A stretch of 64,000 nucleotides of DNA from Alphaproteobacteria bacterium (GTDB lineage Bacteria > Myxococcota_A > UBA796 > CAJQPC01): positions 124,001 to 188,000 of the forward strand of contig JACKEV010000011.1 in the NCBI GenBank assembly GCA_020632795.1, given 5' to 3'. Position numbers and translations under genes: made by a program. Position 1 is the first letter of the stretch, and each line of letters opens with the position of its first letter. Positions 29,499 to 37,851 of the stretch are shown here, in pieces. The notes beneath the pieces are model-generated. The model worked only from the letters and a program-made list of their open reading frames with translations, was not told where the DNA came from and did not search any database.

Positions 29499-29527
29499 AA
29501 TGTACTGAACATGCGTTGTCCTGTCAA
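29499..29527 (-). promoter_or_regulatory. lexA promoter with embedded GTTC-type LexA site candidate
   Basis: On the minus strand TTGACA (29527-29522) is a perfect -35 box, followed after 17 bases by TACATT (29504-29499), a 4/6 match to the -10 box. Between them lies CATGTTCAG, whose GTTC core resembles half of the LexA sites of proteobacteria, including the GTTCAG-ending motif reported for Myxococcus. A LexA dimer here would block RNA polymerase. The second half-site is weak, so the operator call is tentative; the promoter itself is well supported. Confidence 0.7.
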
Positions 29528-29532
29528 CGTCT

Positions 29533-31575
29533 TCAGTCTTCAGGGCACTCGATGTACACGTCGTCGACGTAGTGGTAGTTCGTCGAGCCGCCGGTGGCCC
29601 CGCCGAAGCCCATGATGGCCTCGGTCAGGGCGTAGCCGCTGATGGCGACGCCGGAGATGTAGTTCGTACCGTCCAGATCGACGTCCACCACGCCGCCGGA
29701 GACCCAGGCCTCCAGCAGGAACCAGCCGCCGTTCTCCAGGGTGGGGATGCCGGTGGCGTCGCCGTAGTTGGTGAAGCCGTTGAGGCCCATCACGGCGAGG
29801 TGGTTGCCGTTGTTGTCGTAGCCGCTGTTGTAGTAGGTGTCCGCCTCGATCGAGTAGCCCTGCAGGTTGAGCAGGCCCATGCCGCCGCCGCCGCTGCCGA
29901 TGGAGGCGGTGGACGCAGCGCTGGGGTCGAGCCAGCCGAAGCCCAGGCCGTCCGCGCCGGTGCCGCCGCCGGTGGAGAACATGAAGCTGACGTAGAAGTC
30001 GTCGGCCGGCAGGGGGTCCGCGTACCAGGCCGTGCCGGTGCCGCCGGAGACCTCGGTGAGGGAGAGGTAGCCGCCTGTCGTGTCCTGGACCGCCGTGCCG
30101 TTGAGCACCCAGTCCGCGCCCAGGGTGCTGTTGAAGTCCTCGTCCACCAGCACGACGCCGTCGACGGTGCCGTCGCAGTCGTTGTCGACGTCGTCGCACT
30201 CCTCGGTGGCCCCGGGGTGGATGGCGCTGTCGTCGTCGTCGCAGTCGCTGCTGTCGCTCACCGCGCCCGAGGGCTGGTCGCAGGCCACCTCGCTGTCGTC
30301 GGGGTCGCCGTAGCTGTCGCCGTCGTCGTCGGCGTACCAGGTGGAGGCGGTGGCGGCGTCGAGCCCGCCGTCGTCGTCGTCGGTCAGGCCGTCGCAGTCG
30401 TCGTCCACGCTGTTGCAGACCTCGGTGGCCCCGGGGTGGACGGCGCCGTCGTCGTCGTCGCAGTCGCTGCTGTCGGACACCGTGCCGGAGGGCTGGGCGC
30501 AGGCGGCGGTGACGTCGCTGGCGTCGCCATAGCCGTCGCCGTCGTCGTCGGCGTACCAGTCGGGGGCGTCGGCGGCGCTGTCGGGGTCGGTGGTGCCGTC
30601 GCAGTCGTCGTCCACGCCGTTGCACCGCTCGGTGGCGCCGGGGTGGACGGCGCCGCTGGCGTCGTCGCAGTCGCTGCTGTCCGCGATGTAGCCGGAGGGC
30701 TGGTCGCACGCCTGCGTGGCGTTGTCCGCGTCGCCGTAGCCGTCGCCGTCGCTGTCGGCGTACCAGTCGCTGCCGGTGCTGGCGTCCAGACTGTCGTCCT
30801 CGTCGTCGACCAGACCGTCGCAGTCGTCGTCCAGGTCGTCGCAGACCTCGGCGGCGCCCGGGTTGATGGTGCTGACCGCGTCGTCGCAGTCGGTGCTGTC
30901 CGTCACGTAGCTGGCGGGCTGGTCGCACGCCTGGATCGCAGCGCTGGCGTCGCCGTAGCCGTCGGCGTCGATGTCCGCGTAGAAGGTGCCGCCGGTGCTG
31001 GCGTCCAGGCTGTCGTCCTCGTCGTCGACCAGACCGTCGCAGTCGTTGTCGACGTCGTCGCAGACCTCGGTGGCGTCGGGCCGGATGTCGGGGTTGGTGT
31101 CGTCGCACTCCTCGCAGGCCGGCCAGCCGTCATCGTCGTTGTCCGCGTAGCCCACGCTGCCGTCGCAGTTGTAGTCGTTGGGGTCGGCGCAGTCGTCCTC
31201 GGGGGCGCCGGGATGGTACGCGGCGTCGTCGTCGTCGCAGTCCCCGCCCACGCCGACGTGGCCCTCCGGGGCCTCGCAGGCCTCGGTCGCGCCCGCGTCC
31301 ACCCCGTAGCCGTCGCCGTCGCCGTCGGGGTACCAGGTGGTGGTCACGCCCTCGTCCACGGCGCCGTCGCAGTTGTTGTCGACGTTGTCGCAGACCTCTG
31401 CCGCGCCGGGGTAGACGGCGGCGTCGTTGTCGTCGCAGTCCTGATCGGACGGCACCCCGTCGCCGTCCTCGTCGACGGCCACGCTGGTGTCGTCGATGTC
31501 GCCGGTCTCTGCGCCGTCCTTGTTGGTGCAGGCCACGGCGAGGAGGAGGAGGGGGTAGAAACGCAGGAGCTTCAT
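29533..31575 (-). CDS. Lipoprotein with MopE-type putative metal-binding repeats and C-terminal lectin-like domain
   Basis: A 680-residue surface lipoprotein. Lipobox LAVAC near residue 16, then seven modules built from D-x-DGDGYGD, a variable loop, DCDD and the closing C-(D/N)-x-(V/L)-D-x-(D/N)-CDG. This is the putative metal-binding motif found in MopE-like proteins. The C-terminal 215 residues (from VDEDFNSTLGADW; later GADGLGFGWLDPS and GYSIEADTYYN) look like an L-type/legume-lectin-like beta sandwich, which may bind glycans. ATG at 31575 has GGAG 9 bases upstream. It lies upstream of lexA and is divergent from the selenoprotein gene. Metal and ligand are unknown. Confidence 0.8.
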   Translation of the reverse strand: MKLLRFYPLLLLAVACTNKDGAETGDIDDTSVAVDEDGDGVPSDQDCDDNDAAVYPGAAEVCDNVDNNCDGAVDEGVTTTWYPDGDGDGYGVDAGATEACEAPEGHVGVGGDCDDDDAAYHPGAPEDDCADPNDYNCDGSVGYADNDDDGWPACEECDDTNPDIRPDATEVCDDVDNDCDGLVDDEDDSLDASTGGTFYADIDADGYGDASAAIQACDQPASYVTDSTDCDDAVSTINPGAAEVCDDLDDDCDGLVDDEDDSLDASTGSDWYADSDGDGYGDADNATQACDQPSGYIADSSDCDDASGAVHPGATERCNGVDDDCDGTTDPDSAADAPDWYADDDGDGYGDASDVTAACAQPSGTVSDSSDCDDDDGAVHPGATEVCNSVDDDCDGLTDDDDGGLDAATASTWYADDDGDSYGDPDDSEVACDQPSGAVSDSSDCDDDDSAIHPGATEECDDVDNDCDGTVDGVVLVDEDFNSTLGADWVLNGTAVQDTTGGYLSLTEVSGGTGTAWYADPLPADDFYVSFMFSTGGGTGADGLGFGWLDPSAASTASIGSGGGGMGLLNLQGYSIEADTYYNSGYDNNGNHLAVMGLNGFTNYGDATGIPTLENGGWFLLEAWVSGGVVDVDLDGTNYISGVAISGYALTEAIMGFGGATGGSTNYHYVDDVYIECPED
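30158..31490 (-). repeat. Tandem coding repeats of the MopE-type modules
   Basis: Seven related units of about 55-65 codons, each ending in a Cys-x-x-(V/L)-Asp-x-x-Cys-Asp-Gly segment or a variant; the second unit (DPNDYNCDG) is degenerate. Middle units are closest in DNA sequence, suggesting recent duplication or gene conversion and a risk of assembly collapse here. Confidence 0.75.
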
Positions 31576-31734
31576 GGGGTTGGTCTCCATCCTGGGAGTC
31601 GATGTGCGGCCCAACGTAGCCGGATGGCGTCCGCGCGGAGGGACGGAAGCTGACCGAAGGACGAGGGGCATGATCCGTGTAACCACGCGCCATCTCCGGT
31701 ATCGTAGAGAGCGAGCCCTCTCCCGGAGACCGAC

Positions 31735-32748
31735 GTGCGTCGCCTGCCCGGCCTCGCGCTCCTGGCGTTGTTCGCCTGCACGGAGCCCAAGACCCAGGAT
31801 CCCCCTGACGACACCGCGACCGAGGCGGACGCGGACGCCGACGCGGACGCCGACAGCGACACCGACGCGGACGCCGACAGTGACGCGGATGCCGATGCTG
31901 ACACCGACGCCGACGCCGACGCCGACGCCGACACCGACGCCGACGCCGACACGGACGACAGCGGGCAGACCGCCGATGATGCCGATGGCGACGGTCTCAC
32001 GGACGACGAAGAGGCGGCGTTGGGCACCGACCCGCTCCTCGCGGACACCGACGGCGACGGGCTGGACGACGGCGACGAGGTGGCCGCCTCCACCGACCCG
32101 CTCCTCGCCGACACCGACGGCGACGGCCTCAGCGACGGGGACGAGGTCCACACCTGGGGCAGCGACCCGCTGAGCGCCGACACCGACGGCGACGGCCACG
32201 CCGACGGCGATGAGGTCGACAGCTACACCGACCCCACCGACGCCACCGACCACCCCTACGCGGGCGGCTGGACCATCGACGCCTGCCGCAACAGCATCAC
32301 CTCCACCGGCACCCGACCGGGGGACGTCGCCCCGAACTTCGCCCTGACCGACCAGTTCGGCGACACGGTGCGGCTCCACGACTTCTGCGATCGGGCCGTG
32401 CTGCTGGTGTCCGGTGCGTTCTGGTGAAGCTACTGCCAGTCCGAGGCTCGGACGCTCGAAGCCACCTACCAGCGCTACCAGTCCTACGGGTTCATGATCG
32501 TCTCGCTGTACGGTGAGAACACCGGCCGGCGCACCCCCACGGTCACCGAGCTGGGCCAGTGGGCCAGCTACTACGGCCACACCTTCCCGGTCACCGCCGA
32601 CCCCGCTTGGGGCGTCGGCGGGCTGTACAACCGCGACGGCGCGCACCCCACCCTGGTGCTGCTGGAGCCGGGCATGCGCATCGTCAGCGTCGACCAGCCG
32701 GTCAGCGAGGCCGACATCCAGGCCGTCCTGCCGAACACCTACCCCTGA
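31735..32748 (+). CDS. Selenocysteine-containing redoxin lipoprotein with Asp/Ala stalk and TSP3 calcium repeats
   Basis: A 337-codon gene read through an in-frame TGA (32425-32427). Lipobox LFAC (Cys15) predicts export and lipid anchoring. An Asp/Ala stalk covers about 31-75. Four DxDGDG(L/H)xDxxE thrombospondin-3-like calcium repeats cover about 82-165. A thioredoxin-fold, AhpC/TSA-type domain covers 195-337 (RPGDVAPNFALTDQFGD, then LLVSGAFW-U-SYC). The TGA codes for residue 231, the first position of the CxxC site, with Cys234 kept; this pattern is a standard Cys-to-Sec swap. The frame continues with strong redoxin sequence for 106 codons, ending in a TGA that overlaps the meaB stop. A SECIS-like hairpin follows the TGA. 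GTG start with CGGAGA upstream. The alternative is a nonsense mutation or base error. Confidence 0.85.
31825..31959 (+). repeat. Low-complexity Asp/Ala-coding repeat
   Basis: About 45 codons of GCx-GAC alternation, with some AGC or ACC, coding ADAD/SDTD units. It is a protein stalk, not a CRISPR or satellite. Such 6-base repeats vary in length by slippage, so the stalk length may differ between strains. Confidence 0.85.
32425..32427 (+). other. Predicted selenocysteine codon (TGA)
   Basis: The TGA replaces the N-terminal Cys codon of a WCxxC redox motif (here W-U-S-Y-C). Protein homology is continuous on both sides in the same frame, which argues against a random frame end. Confidence 0.85.
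32439..32453 (+). promoter_or_regulatory. Candidate bacterial SECIS hairpin
   Basis: GTCCGA-GGC-TCGGAC makes a perfect 6-bp stem with a GGC loop. The loop guanines are 18 and 19 bases after the TGA, close to the distance of the GG-containing loop in the E. coli fdhF SECIS. Bacterial SECIS elements lie in the coding sequence immediately after UGA and bind SelB. The stem is short and loop size is small, so folding should be tested. Confidence 0.65.
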
Positions 32749-33743
32749 AGGAAGGCGGCGAGCAGGCGCTCAGCGGCGGCGGTCGGCGGCAGGGTGCCGG
32801 CCGCGACAGCGCTCTCCAGCTCGGGCAGGCGCTCGGCGACCGCCCGGTGGCGGCGCAGGGCGTCGCGCAGCCGGTCGTCGACGAGATCCCACATCCAGCG
32901 CAGGGCCTGGGCCTGCCGCCGGGTCTCGAAGGCGCCGCTGGCCTGCCTGGCCGCCCGGTGCTCGCCCACCTTCGCCCAGATCTCGGGCAGCCCCTCCTCG
33001 GAGAGGGCGCTGCAGGTGAGCACCGGGGGGTCCCAGTCCGGGTCCGGCGGGCGGGTGAAGCGCAGCGCCTGGCGGTACTCGTGGGCCGCGCGGCGGGCCC
33101 GCTCCAGGTTGTCGCCGTCCGCCTTGTTCACCGCGATGAGGTCCGCCAGCTCCAGCAGGCCGCGCTTGATGCCCTGGAGCTGGTCGCCAGCCCCGGCCAG
33201 CATCAGCACCAGGAAGAAGTCGGTCATCTCGGCGACCAGGGTCTCCGACTGCCCCACCCCCACGGTCTCGACCAGCACGACGTCGAAGCCGGCCGCCTCG
33301 CAGATCAGCAGGGTCTCCCGGGTGCGGGCGGCGACCCCACCCAGGGTGCCGGCGGTCGGCGAGGGGCGGACGAAGGCGCGTGGATCGACCGACAGCCGCG
33401 CCATGCGGGTCTTGTCCCCCAGGATGCTGCCGCCGGTGCGGGAGCTGGAGGGGTCGATGGCCAGCACCGCCACCTGGCGCCCGGCGGCGGTGAGCCGGGT
33501 GCCCAGGGCGTCGATGAAGGTGCTCTTGCCCACCCCGGGCACCCCGGTGATGCCCACCCGCCAGGCCTGGCCGGTGTAGGGCATCAGCGCGGTGAGCAGC
33601 TCGGCGGCCTGGGCGCGGTGGCGCGGGGCCCGGGACTCCACCAGGGTGATGGCCCGCCCCAGCACCGCGCGGTCGCAGGCCCGCACCCCGGCGATGAGCT
33701 GCTCGGTGGTGAGGGCGACGCGCGGCGGCGGGTGGTGCGGCAT
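32739..33743 (-). CDS. meaB: Methylmalonyl-CoA mutase-associated GTPase MeaB (ArgK family)
   Basis: A 334-residue G3E-type GTPase that protects methylmalonyl-CoA mutase and gates its cobalamin loading. Walker A is GVPGVGKS (67-74), followed by AIDPSSSRTGGSILGDKTRM, the switch region VETVGVGQSE, and the base-recognition motif NKAD. Its ATG is 2 bases after the mutB stop, the usual mutA-mutB-meaB order. It converges on the selenoprotein gene with a 10-base overlap at the stops. Confidence 0.95.
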   Translation of the reverse strand: MPHHPPPRVALTTEQLIAGVRACDRAVLGRAITLVESRAPRHRAQAAELLTALMPYTGQAWRVGITGVPGVGKSTFIDALGTRLTAAGRQVAVLAIDPSSSRTGGSILGDKTRMARLSVDPRAFVRPSPTAGTLGGVAARTRETLLICEAAGFDVVLVETVGVGQSETLVAEMTDFFLVLMLAGAGDQLQGIKRGLLELADLIAVNKADGDNLERARRAAHEYRQALRFTRPPDPDWDPPVLTCSALSEEGLPEIWAKVGEHRAARQASGAFETRRQAQALRWMWDLVDDRLRDALRRHRAVAERLPELESAVAAGTLPPTAAAERLLAAFLQG

Positions 33744-33745
33744 CG

Positions 33746-35896
33746 TCAGGGGTGGTGCCCCAGGCTCTTCTCCAGCTGGTCGAGCAGCGCCCCGGCGGCG
33801 TCGGCGATGCGGGTGCCGGGCCCGAAGATGGCGCTGGCGCCAGCCGCGTAGAGGGCCTCGTGGTCCTGGGGCGGGATGACGCCGCCCACGACCACCAGGA
33901 TGTCCGGGCGGCCCAGCGCGTCCAGGCGCTGCCGGAGCTGGGGCACGAGGGTGAGGTGCCCGGCGGCCAGGGAGCTGACCCCGACGACGTGGACGTCGTT
34001 CTCAACCGCCTGGAGCGCGGTCTCCTCGGGGGTGTGGAAGAGCGGGCCGATGTCCACGTCGAAGCCGAGGTCCGCGAACGCGGTGGCGATGACCTTCTGC
34101 CCGCGGTCGTGGCCGTCCTGGCCCATCTTGGCGACCAGCACGCGGGGACGCCGCCCCTCGGCCTCCTCGAAGGCGCGCACCCGCTGGAGCACGGCGTCGA
34201 CCTGGGGCTGCGCGTCGCCCATGGCCCCACGATACACCCCCCGGATGGCGTTGGGGACGGCCTCGTGGCGGCCCCAGGCCTTCTCCAGGGCGGCGCTGAT
34301 CTCGCCGACCGTGGCCCGCGCCCGCGCCGCGTGGACCGCGAGGTCGAGCAGGTTGCCCTCGCCGGTGTCGGCGCAGCGGGTCAGCGCGTCGAGGGTCTCG
34401 CGCAGGCGGGCCTCGTCCCGGTCGGCCCGGAGCTGGGCCAGGCGGGCGATCTGGGCCTCGCGCACGGCGGTGTTGTCCACCCGGAGCACCTCGGGCGGGG
34501 TGTCGTGCGCCGGGCGCCAGGCGTTCACGCCGACCACCACGCGCTGCCCGGTGTCGATGCGGGCCTGGGCGCGGGCGGCGGCCTCCTCGATGCGCATCTT
34601 GGGCAGGCCCTGCTCGATGGCCCGGGTCATGCCGCCCAGAGCCTCGGCCTCCTGGATGTGGGCCCAGGCCCGCTCGGCGAGCTGCGCGGTGAGCCGCTCC
34701 ACGAAGAAGCTGCCGCCCCAGGGGTCGATGACGCGGCAGGTGTCGGTCTCCATCTGGAGGTAGAGCTGGGTGTTGCGGGCGATGCGGGCGGAGGCGTCGG
34801 TGGGCAGGGCCAGGGCCTCGTCCAGGGCGTTGGTGTGCAGGCTCTGGGTGTGGCCCTGTGTGGCGGCCATGGCCTCGACGCAGGTGCGGACCACGTTGTT
34901 GTAGACGTCCTGGGCGGTGAGGCTCCAGCCGCTGGTCTGACAGTGGGTGCGCAGGGAGAGGCTCTTGGGGTCCTTGGGGTCGAACGTCGCGAGGAGCCTG
35001 GCCCACAGGAGCCGGGCGGCGCGCAGCTTGGCGACCTCCATGAAGAAGTCCATGCCCACGGCCCAGAAGAAGCTGATGCGGGGGGCGAAGGCGTCGACGT
35101 CCAGCCCGGCGGCCACCCCCGCGCGCACGTACTCCAGGCCGTCGGCGAGGGTGTAGCCCAGCTCCAGATCGGCGGTCGCGCCGGCCTCCTGCATGTGGTA
35201 GCCGGACACGCTGATGCTGTTGAAGCGGGGCATGCGCTGGCTGGTGTACGCGAAGATGTCGCCGACGATCCGCATGCTGGGCGCGGGCGGGTAGATGTAG
35301 GTGTTCCGGACCATGAACTCCTTGAGCACGTCGTTCTGGATCGTGCCCTTGAGCCGGGCGGGGTCCACGCCCTGCTCCTCGGCGGCCACGATGTAGAGCG
35401 CCATGATCGGCAGCACCGCGCCGTTCATGGTCATCGACACGCTCATCTGGTCCAGGGGGATGCCGTCGAAGAGCACCCGCATGTCCAGGATGCTGTCGAT
35501 GGCGACGCCGGCCATGCCCACGTCGCCGCGCACCCGGGGGTGGTCGGAGTCGTAGCCCCGGTGGGTCGCCAGGTCGAAGGCCACGCTGAGGCCCTTCTGC
35601 CCGGCGGCGAGGTTGCGGCGGTAGAAGGCGTTGGACGCCTCGGCGGTGGAGAAGCCGGCGTACTGGCGCACGGTCCAGGGGCGGCCGGCGTACATGCTCG
35701 GGTAGGGACCGCGCACGAAGGGGGCGAAGCCGGGCATCCCGGCGAGGTGCTCCAGGCCATCGAGGTCGGCCGCGGTGTAGAGGGGCTGGATGTCGATGCC
35801 CTCCGGGGTCGGGGAGACCCGCCCCGCGGCCGATCGCGCCTCGCCGCCGTGGGGCCGCACCCAGTCCACCCGGGTGAAGTCGGGGAGCCGGATCAT
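33746..35896 (-). CDS. mutB: Methylmalonyl-CoA mutase, large (catalytic) subunit
   Basis: A 716-residue adenosylcobalamin enzyme that converts (R)-methylmalonyl-CoA to succinyl-CoA. The TIM-barrel domain has the family tract GPYPSMYAGRPWTVRQYAGF and NTQLYLQMETDTCRVIDPWGGS; the C-terminal B12 domain has DGHDRG (594-599, lower ligand His596), VGVSSLAAGH and VVVGGVIPP. ATG at 35896 overlaps the mutA stop as ATGA. Together with mutA and meaB this closes the propionyl-CoA branch of the catabolic operon. Confidence 0.97.
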   Translation of the reverse strand: MIRLPDFTRVDWVRPHGGEARSAAGRVSPTPEGIDIQPLYTAADLDGLEHLAGMPGFAPFVRGPYPSMYAGRPWTVRQYAGFSTAEASNAFYRRNLAAGQKGLSVAFDLATHRGYDSDHPRVRGDVGMAGVAIDSILDMRVLFDGIPLDQMSVSMTMNGAVLPIMALYIVAAEEQGVDPARLKGTIQNDVLKEFMVRNTYIYPPAPSMRIVGDIFAYTSQRMPRFNSISVSGYHMQEAGATADLELGYTLADGLEYVRAGVAAGLDVDAFAPRISFFWAVGMDFFMEVAKLRAARLLWARLLATFDPKDPKSLSLRTHCQTSGWSLTAQDVYNNVVRTCVEAMAATQGHTQSLHTNALDEALALPTDASARIARNTQLYLQMETDTCRVIDPWGGSFFVERLTAQLAERAWAHIQEAEALGGMTRAIEQGLPKMRIEEAAARAQARIDTGQRVVVGVNAWRPAHDTPPEVLRVDNTAVREAQIARLAQLRADRDEARLRETLDALTRCADTGEGNLLDLAVHAARARATVGEISAALEKAWGRHEAVPNAIRGVYRGAMGDAQPQVDAVLQRVRAFEEAEGRRPRVLVAKMGQDGHDRGQKVIATAFADLGFDVDIGPLFHTPEETALQAVENDVHVVGVSSLAAGHLTLVPQLRQRLDALGRPDILVVVGGVIPPQDHEALYAAGASAIFGPGTRIADAAGALLDQLEKSLGHHP

Positions 35897-37812
35897 CGAG
35901 ACACCTCCTCGTGCAGCGCGCCCAGGGCGTCGAGCACATCCATGCCCAGGTAGAGCGCGCCGGAGACGCCAGCGGCCCACAGCGCCTCCTGCAGTGAGCC
36001 CGGCCGGCCGGCCAGCATCACCTTGGCGGCGCCTGAAGCGCCCAGGGCGCGGGCCAGAGCGGCGGCGTGCTCCGCATAGAGGGCGTCCGGACCGCATATT
36101 ACGGCCACGGAGCGCTGCTCCAGGCCGGCAGCGATGGCGCTGACGTCCTCGCCGCCGGGGCCCTCGACGACCTCGAAGCCCCCCGCCTCCAGCAGGTTGC
36201 GGGTCCAGGTGGCGCGGGCGTTGTGCTGGGCGAGGGTGCCGAGGGTGGCCAGGTAGACCTGGGGGCGGGCCGGGGCGGCGTCGCTGCGGTCGCGCAGCGC
36301 CTCCCAGGGGGCGGCCAGGCGGCGCAGGGGCAGCGGCTCGACGGTGAGGACGGCGGGGCCGAGCAGCTCCTCGACCGGCGGGTCCCGGTGCAGCCAGCCC
36401 TCCAGGGCGGGGAGGGTGGCGGGGGGGCCGTCGCCCAGGGGCTCCAGGGTCCGGGCCGGCTGCGGCGCGCGCTCCAGCGTGGGCTCGTCGAGCAGGGGGA
36501 ACTCGCTGACGCCGACGATGGGGGCCTTGCGGCGGGCCACGTCCCGGGCGCGCTGCGCGGCGGTCTCGGCGATCCGCGCCTGGATCCAGCCCTCCTGGAG
36601 GGCCGCGACGAGGCCGCCGCGCCCCTCGATCTGCTGCATGACCGCCCAGGCCCGCGCGGCGATGGCGTCGGTGAGGGACTCGATGGCCCAGCTCCCCCCG
36701 GCCGGGTCGACGACCCGGGCCAGGTGGGACTCCTCCCGCAGCAGGAGCTGGGTGTTGCGGGCCAGGTGCAGGCCCAGCGCGTCGGGCACGCCCAGGGGCT
36801 GGTCGAAGGGCACCGAGACCACCCGGTCGGCGCCGCCCACCGCCCCCGCGAAGCAGGCCACGGTGTTGCGCAGCAGGTTGAGCCAGGGATCCCGGCGGGT
36901 GAGCACGCGGTCCCCCACCCGGACCTCGACGTGCGCGCGCTGGGCGGAGGCCGGGCCGCCAGCGGCCTCGACCGCATGGGCCCACAGCCCCCGGAACGCG
37001 CGGAGCCGGGCGATGGACAGCAGGAAGTCCCCGTCGACCGGGATGGAGAAGCGGAGCGCGTCCGCCACCAGCGCCCAGCCCAGCCCGCCCTCGGCGAGGG
37101 CACGAAGCGCGGCGATGCCCGAGGCCAGCGCGCAGGCGAGGTCGAAGACGGCGTCGGCGCCGGCGTCGTGGAAGGGGGCCGCGCTGATCCGCAGCGCGCC
37201 AGCGGCCGCGCCCCGCTCGGCGAGCCGCTCAACGGTGGCGGCCAAGCCGGCAAGAGGGTCCTCAGCGGCGCACCCGCCGCTGCGGGCGAGGGCGCCGATG
37301 GGGTCCAGGCCGGCCTCGACCGCCGCCCCCTTGCCCAGGAGGTCCAGGGCCATCGCGGCCACAGGCAGGCCCAGGCGTCCGGCGTCCAGGATCAAGGGGG
37401 CGCTCGGGTCCACCCCGGCCAGGGCGCGCGCGAGGTCGGCGCGGCTGCGCAGGTGGAAGCCCGGCCGCACGCCGTCGTCCACCCGGAGGAGCACCGCGTC
37501 CACGCCGTCCCGTTGGCGGAGCAGCGCGTTCAGCGCCACCGCGTCGGGCTCGACCAGCTCCTGGACCACCTGCCAGGGGTGCGCGTCCGGCGCGCCGCCC
37601 CGGATGAACGGGGGCGCGCCGGGGAAGCCCGACGGGTCCCCCTCCGCAGGCCAGTCCTCGGCGTGGTAGAGCGGCTGGACCGGCACGCCGACGTCGCGCA
37701 CGTAGCGCTTGTCGAAGGACGCGCCCTTGAGGTCAGCCTCGACCCGGGCGCGCCACTCGGCGAAGGTGACCGGGGCGAAGATCCCCGCGATTCTCAGGTC
37801 GGCGTCGATCAT
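35893..37812 (-). CDS. mutA: Methylmalonyl-CoA mutase, small subunit
   Basis: A 639-residue mutase-like subunit that pairs with MutB. It has the barrel domain (SVPFDQPLGVPDALGLHLARNTQLLLREESHLARV in parts, DPAGGSWAIE), but its C-terminal B12-like domain lacks the DxHxxG ligand motif (TLGTLAQHNARATW at that position), as expected for the non-catalytic subunit. The region SVAVICGPDALYAEHAAAL still shows the flavodoxin-like fold. ATG at 37812 is 39 bases after the acyl-CoA dehydrogenase stop; a GC hairpin lies in that gap. Confidence 0.92.
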   Translation of the reverse strand: MIDADLRIAGIFAPVTFAEWRARVEADLKGASFDKRYVRDVGVPVQPLYHAEDWPAEGDPSGFPGAPPFIRGGAPDAHPWQVVQELVEPDAVALNALLRQRDGVDAVLLRVDDGVRPGFHLRSRADLARALAGVDPSAPLILDAGRLGLPVAAMALDLLGKGAAVEAGLDPIGALARSGGCAAEDPLAGLAATVERLAERGAAAGALRISAAPFHDAGADAVFDLACALASGIAALRALAEGGLGWALVADALRFSIPVDGDFLLSIARLRAFRGLWAHAVEAAGGPASAQRAHVEVRVGDRVLTRRDPWLNLLRNTVACFAGAVGGADRVVSVPFDQPLGVPDALGLHLARNTQLLLREESHLARVVDPAGGSWAIESLTDAIAARAWAVMQQIEGRGGLVAALQEGWIQARIAETAAQRARDVARRKAPIVGVSEFPLLDEPTLERAPQPARTLEPLGDGPPATLPALEGWLHRDPPVEELLGPAVLTVEPLPLRRLAAPWEALRDRSDAAPARPQVYLATLGTLAQHNARATWTRNLLEAGGFEVVEGPGGEDVSAIAAGLEQRSVAVICGPDALYAEHAAALARALGASGAAKVMLAGRPGSLQEALWAAGVSGALYLGMDVLDALGALHEEVSR

Positions 37813-37823
37813 GGGGGTCCCCT

Positions 37824-37841
37824 GCGGCGGGGGCCCGCCGC
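37824..37841. repeat. GC-rich inverted repeat between acyl-CoA dehydrogenase and mutA
   Basis: GCGGCGGG-GG-CCCGCCGC: two 8-base complementary arms in the 39-base gap. There is no T-run. It may be an intercistronic RNA stem that adjusts or protects the mutA-mutB-meaB part of the transcript; it may also be chance in such GC-rich DNA. Confidence 0.35.
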
Positions 37842-37851
37842 GTGGTGGCGG

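Noticed and set aside
29574..31653. Plus-strand Val/Gly-rich frame of nearly 700 codons
   Set aside because: It is the antisense shadow of the GAC/GGC-rich MopE-type repeats.
31825..31959. Regular 6-base repeats that resemble a satellite or array
   Set aside because: They are in frame, code Asp-Ala units and have no spacers, so they are part of the lipoprotein stalk and not a CRISPR array.
32425..32427. The TGA read as a nonsense mutation that makes a pseudogene
   Set aside because: Reading frame, redox motif context and the following hairpin agree with selenocysteine; a random stop exactly at the catalytic Cys is less likely, although a base error cannot be excluded.
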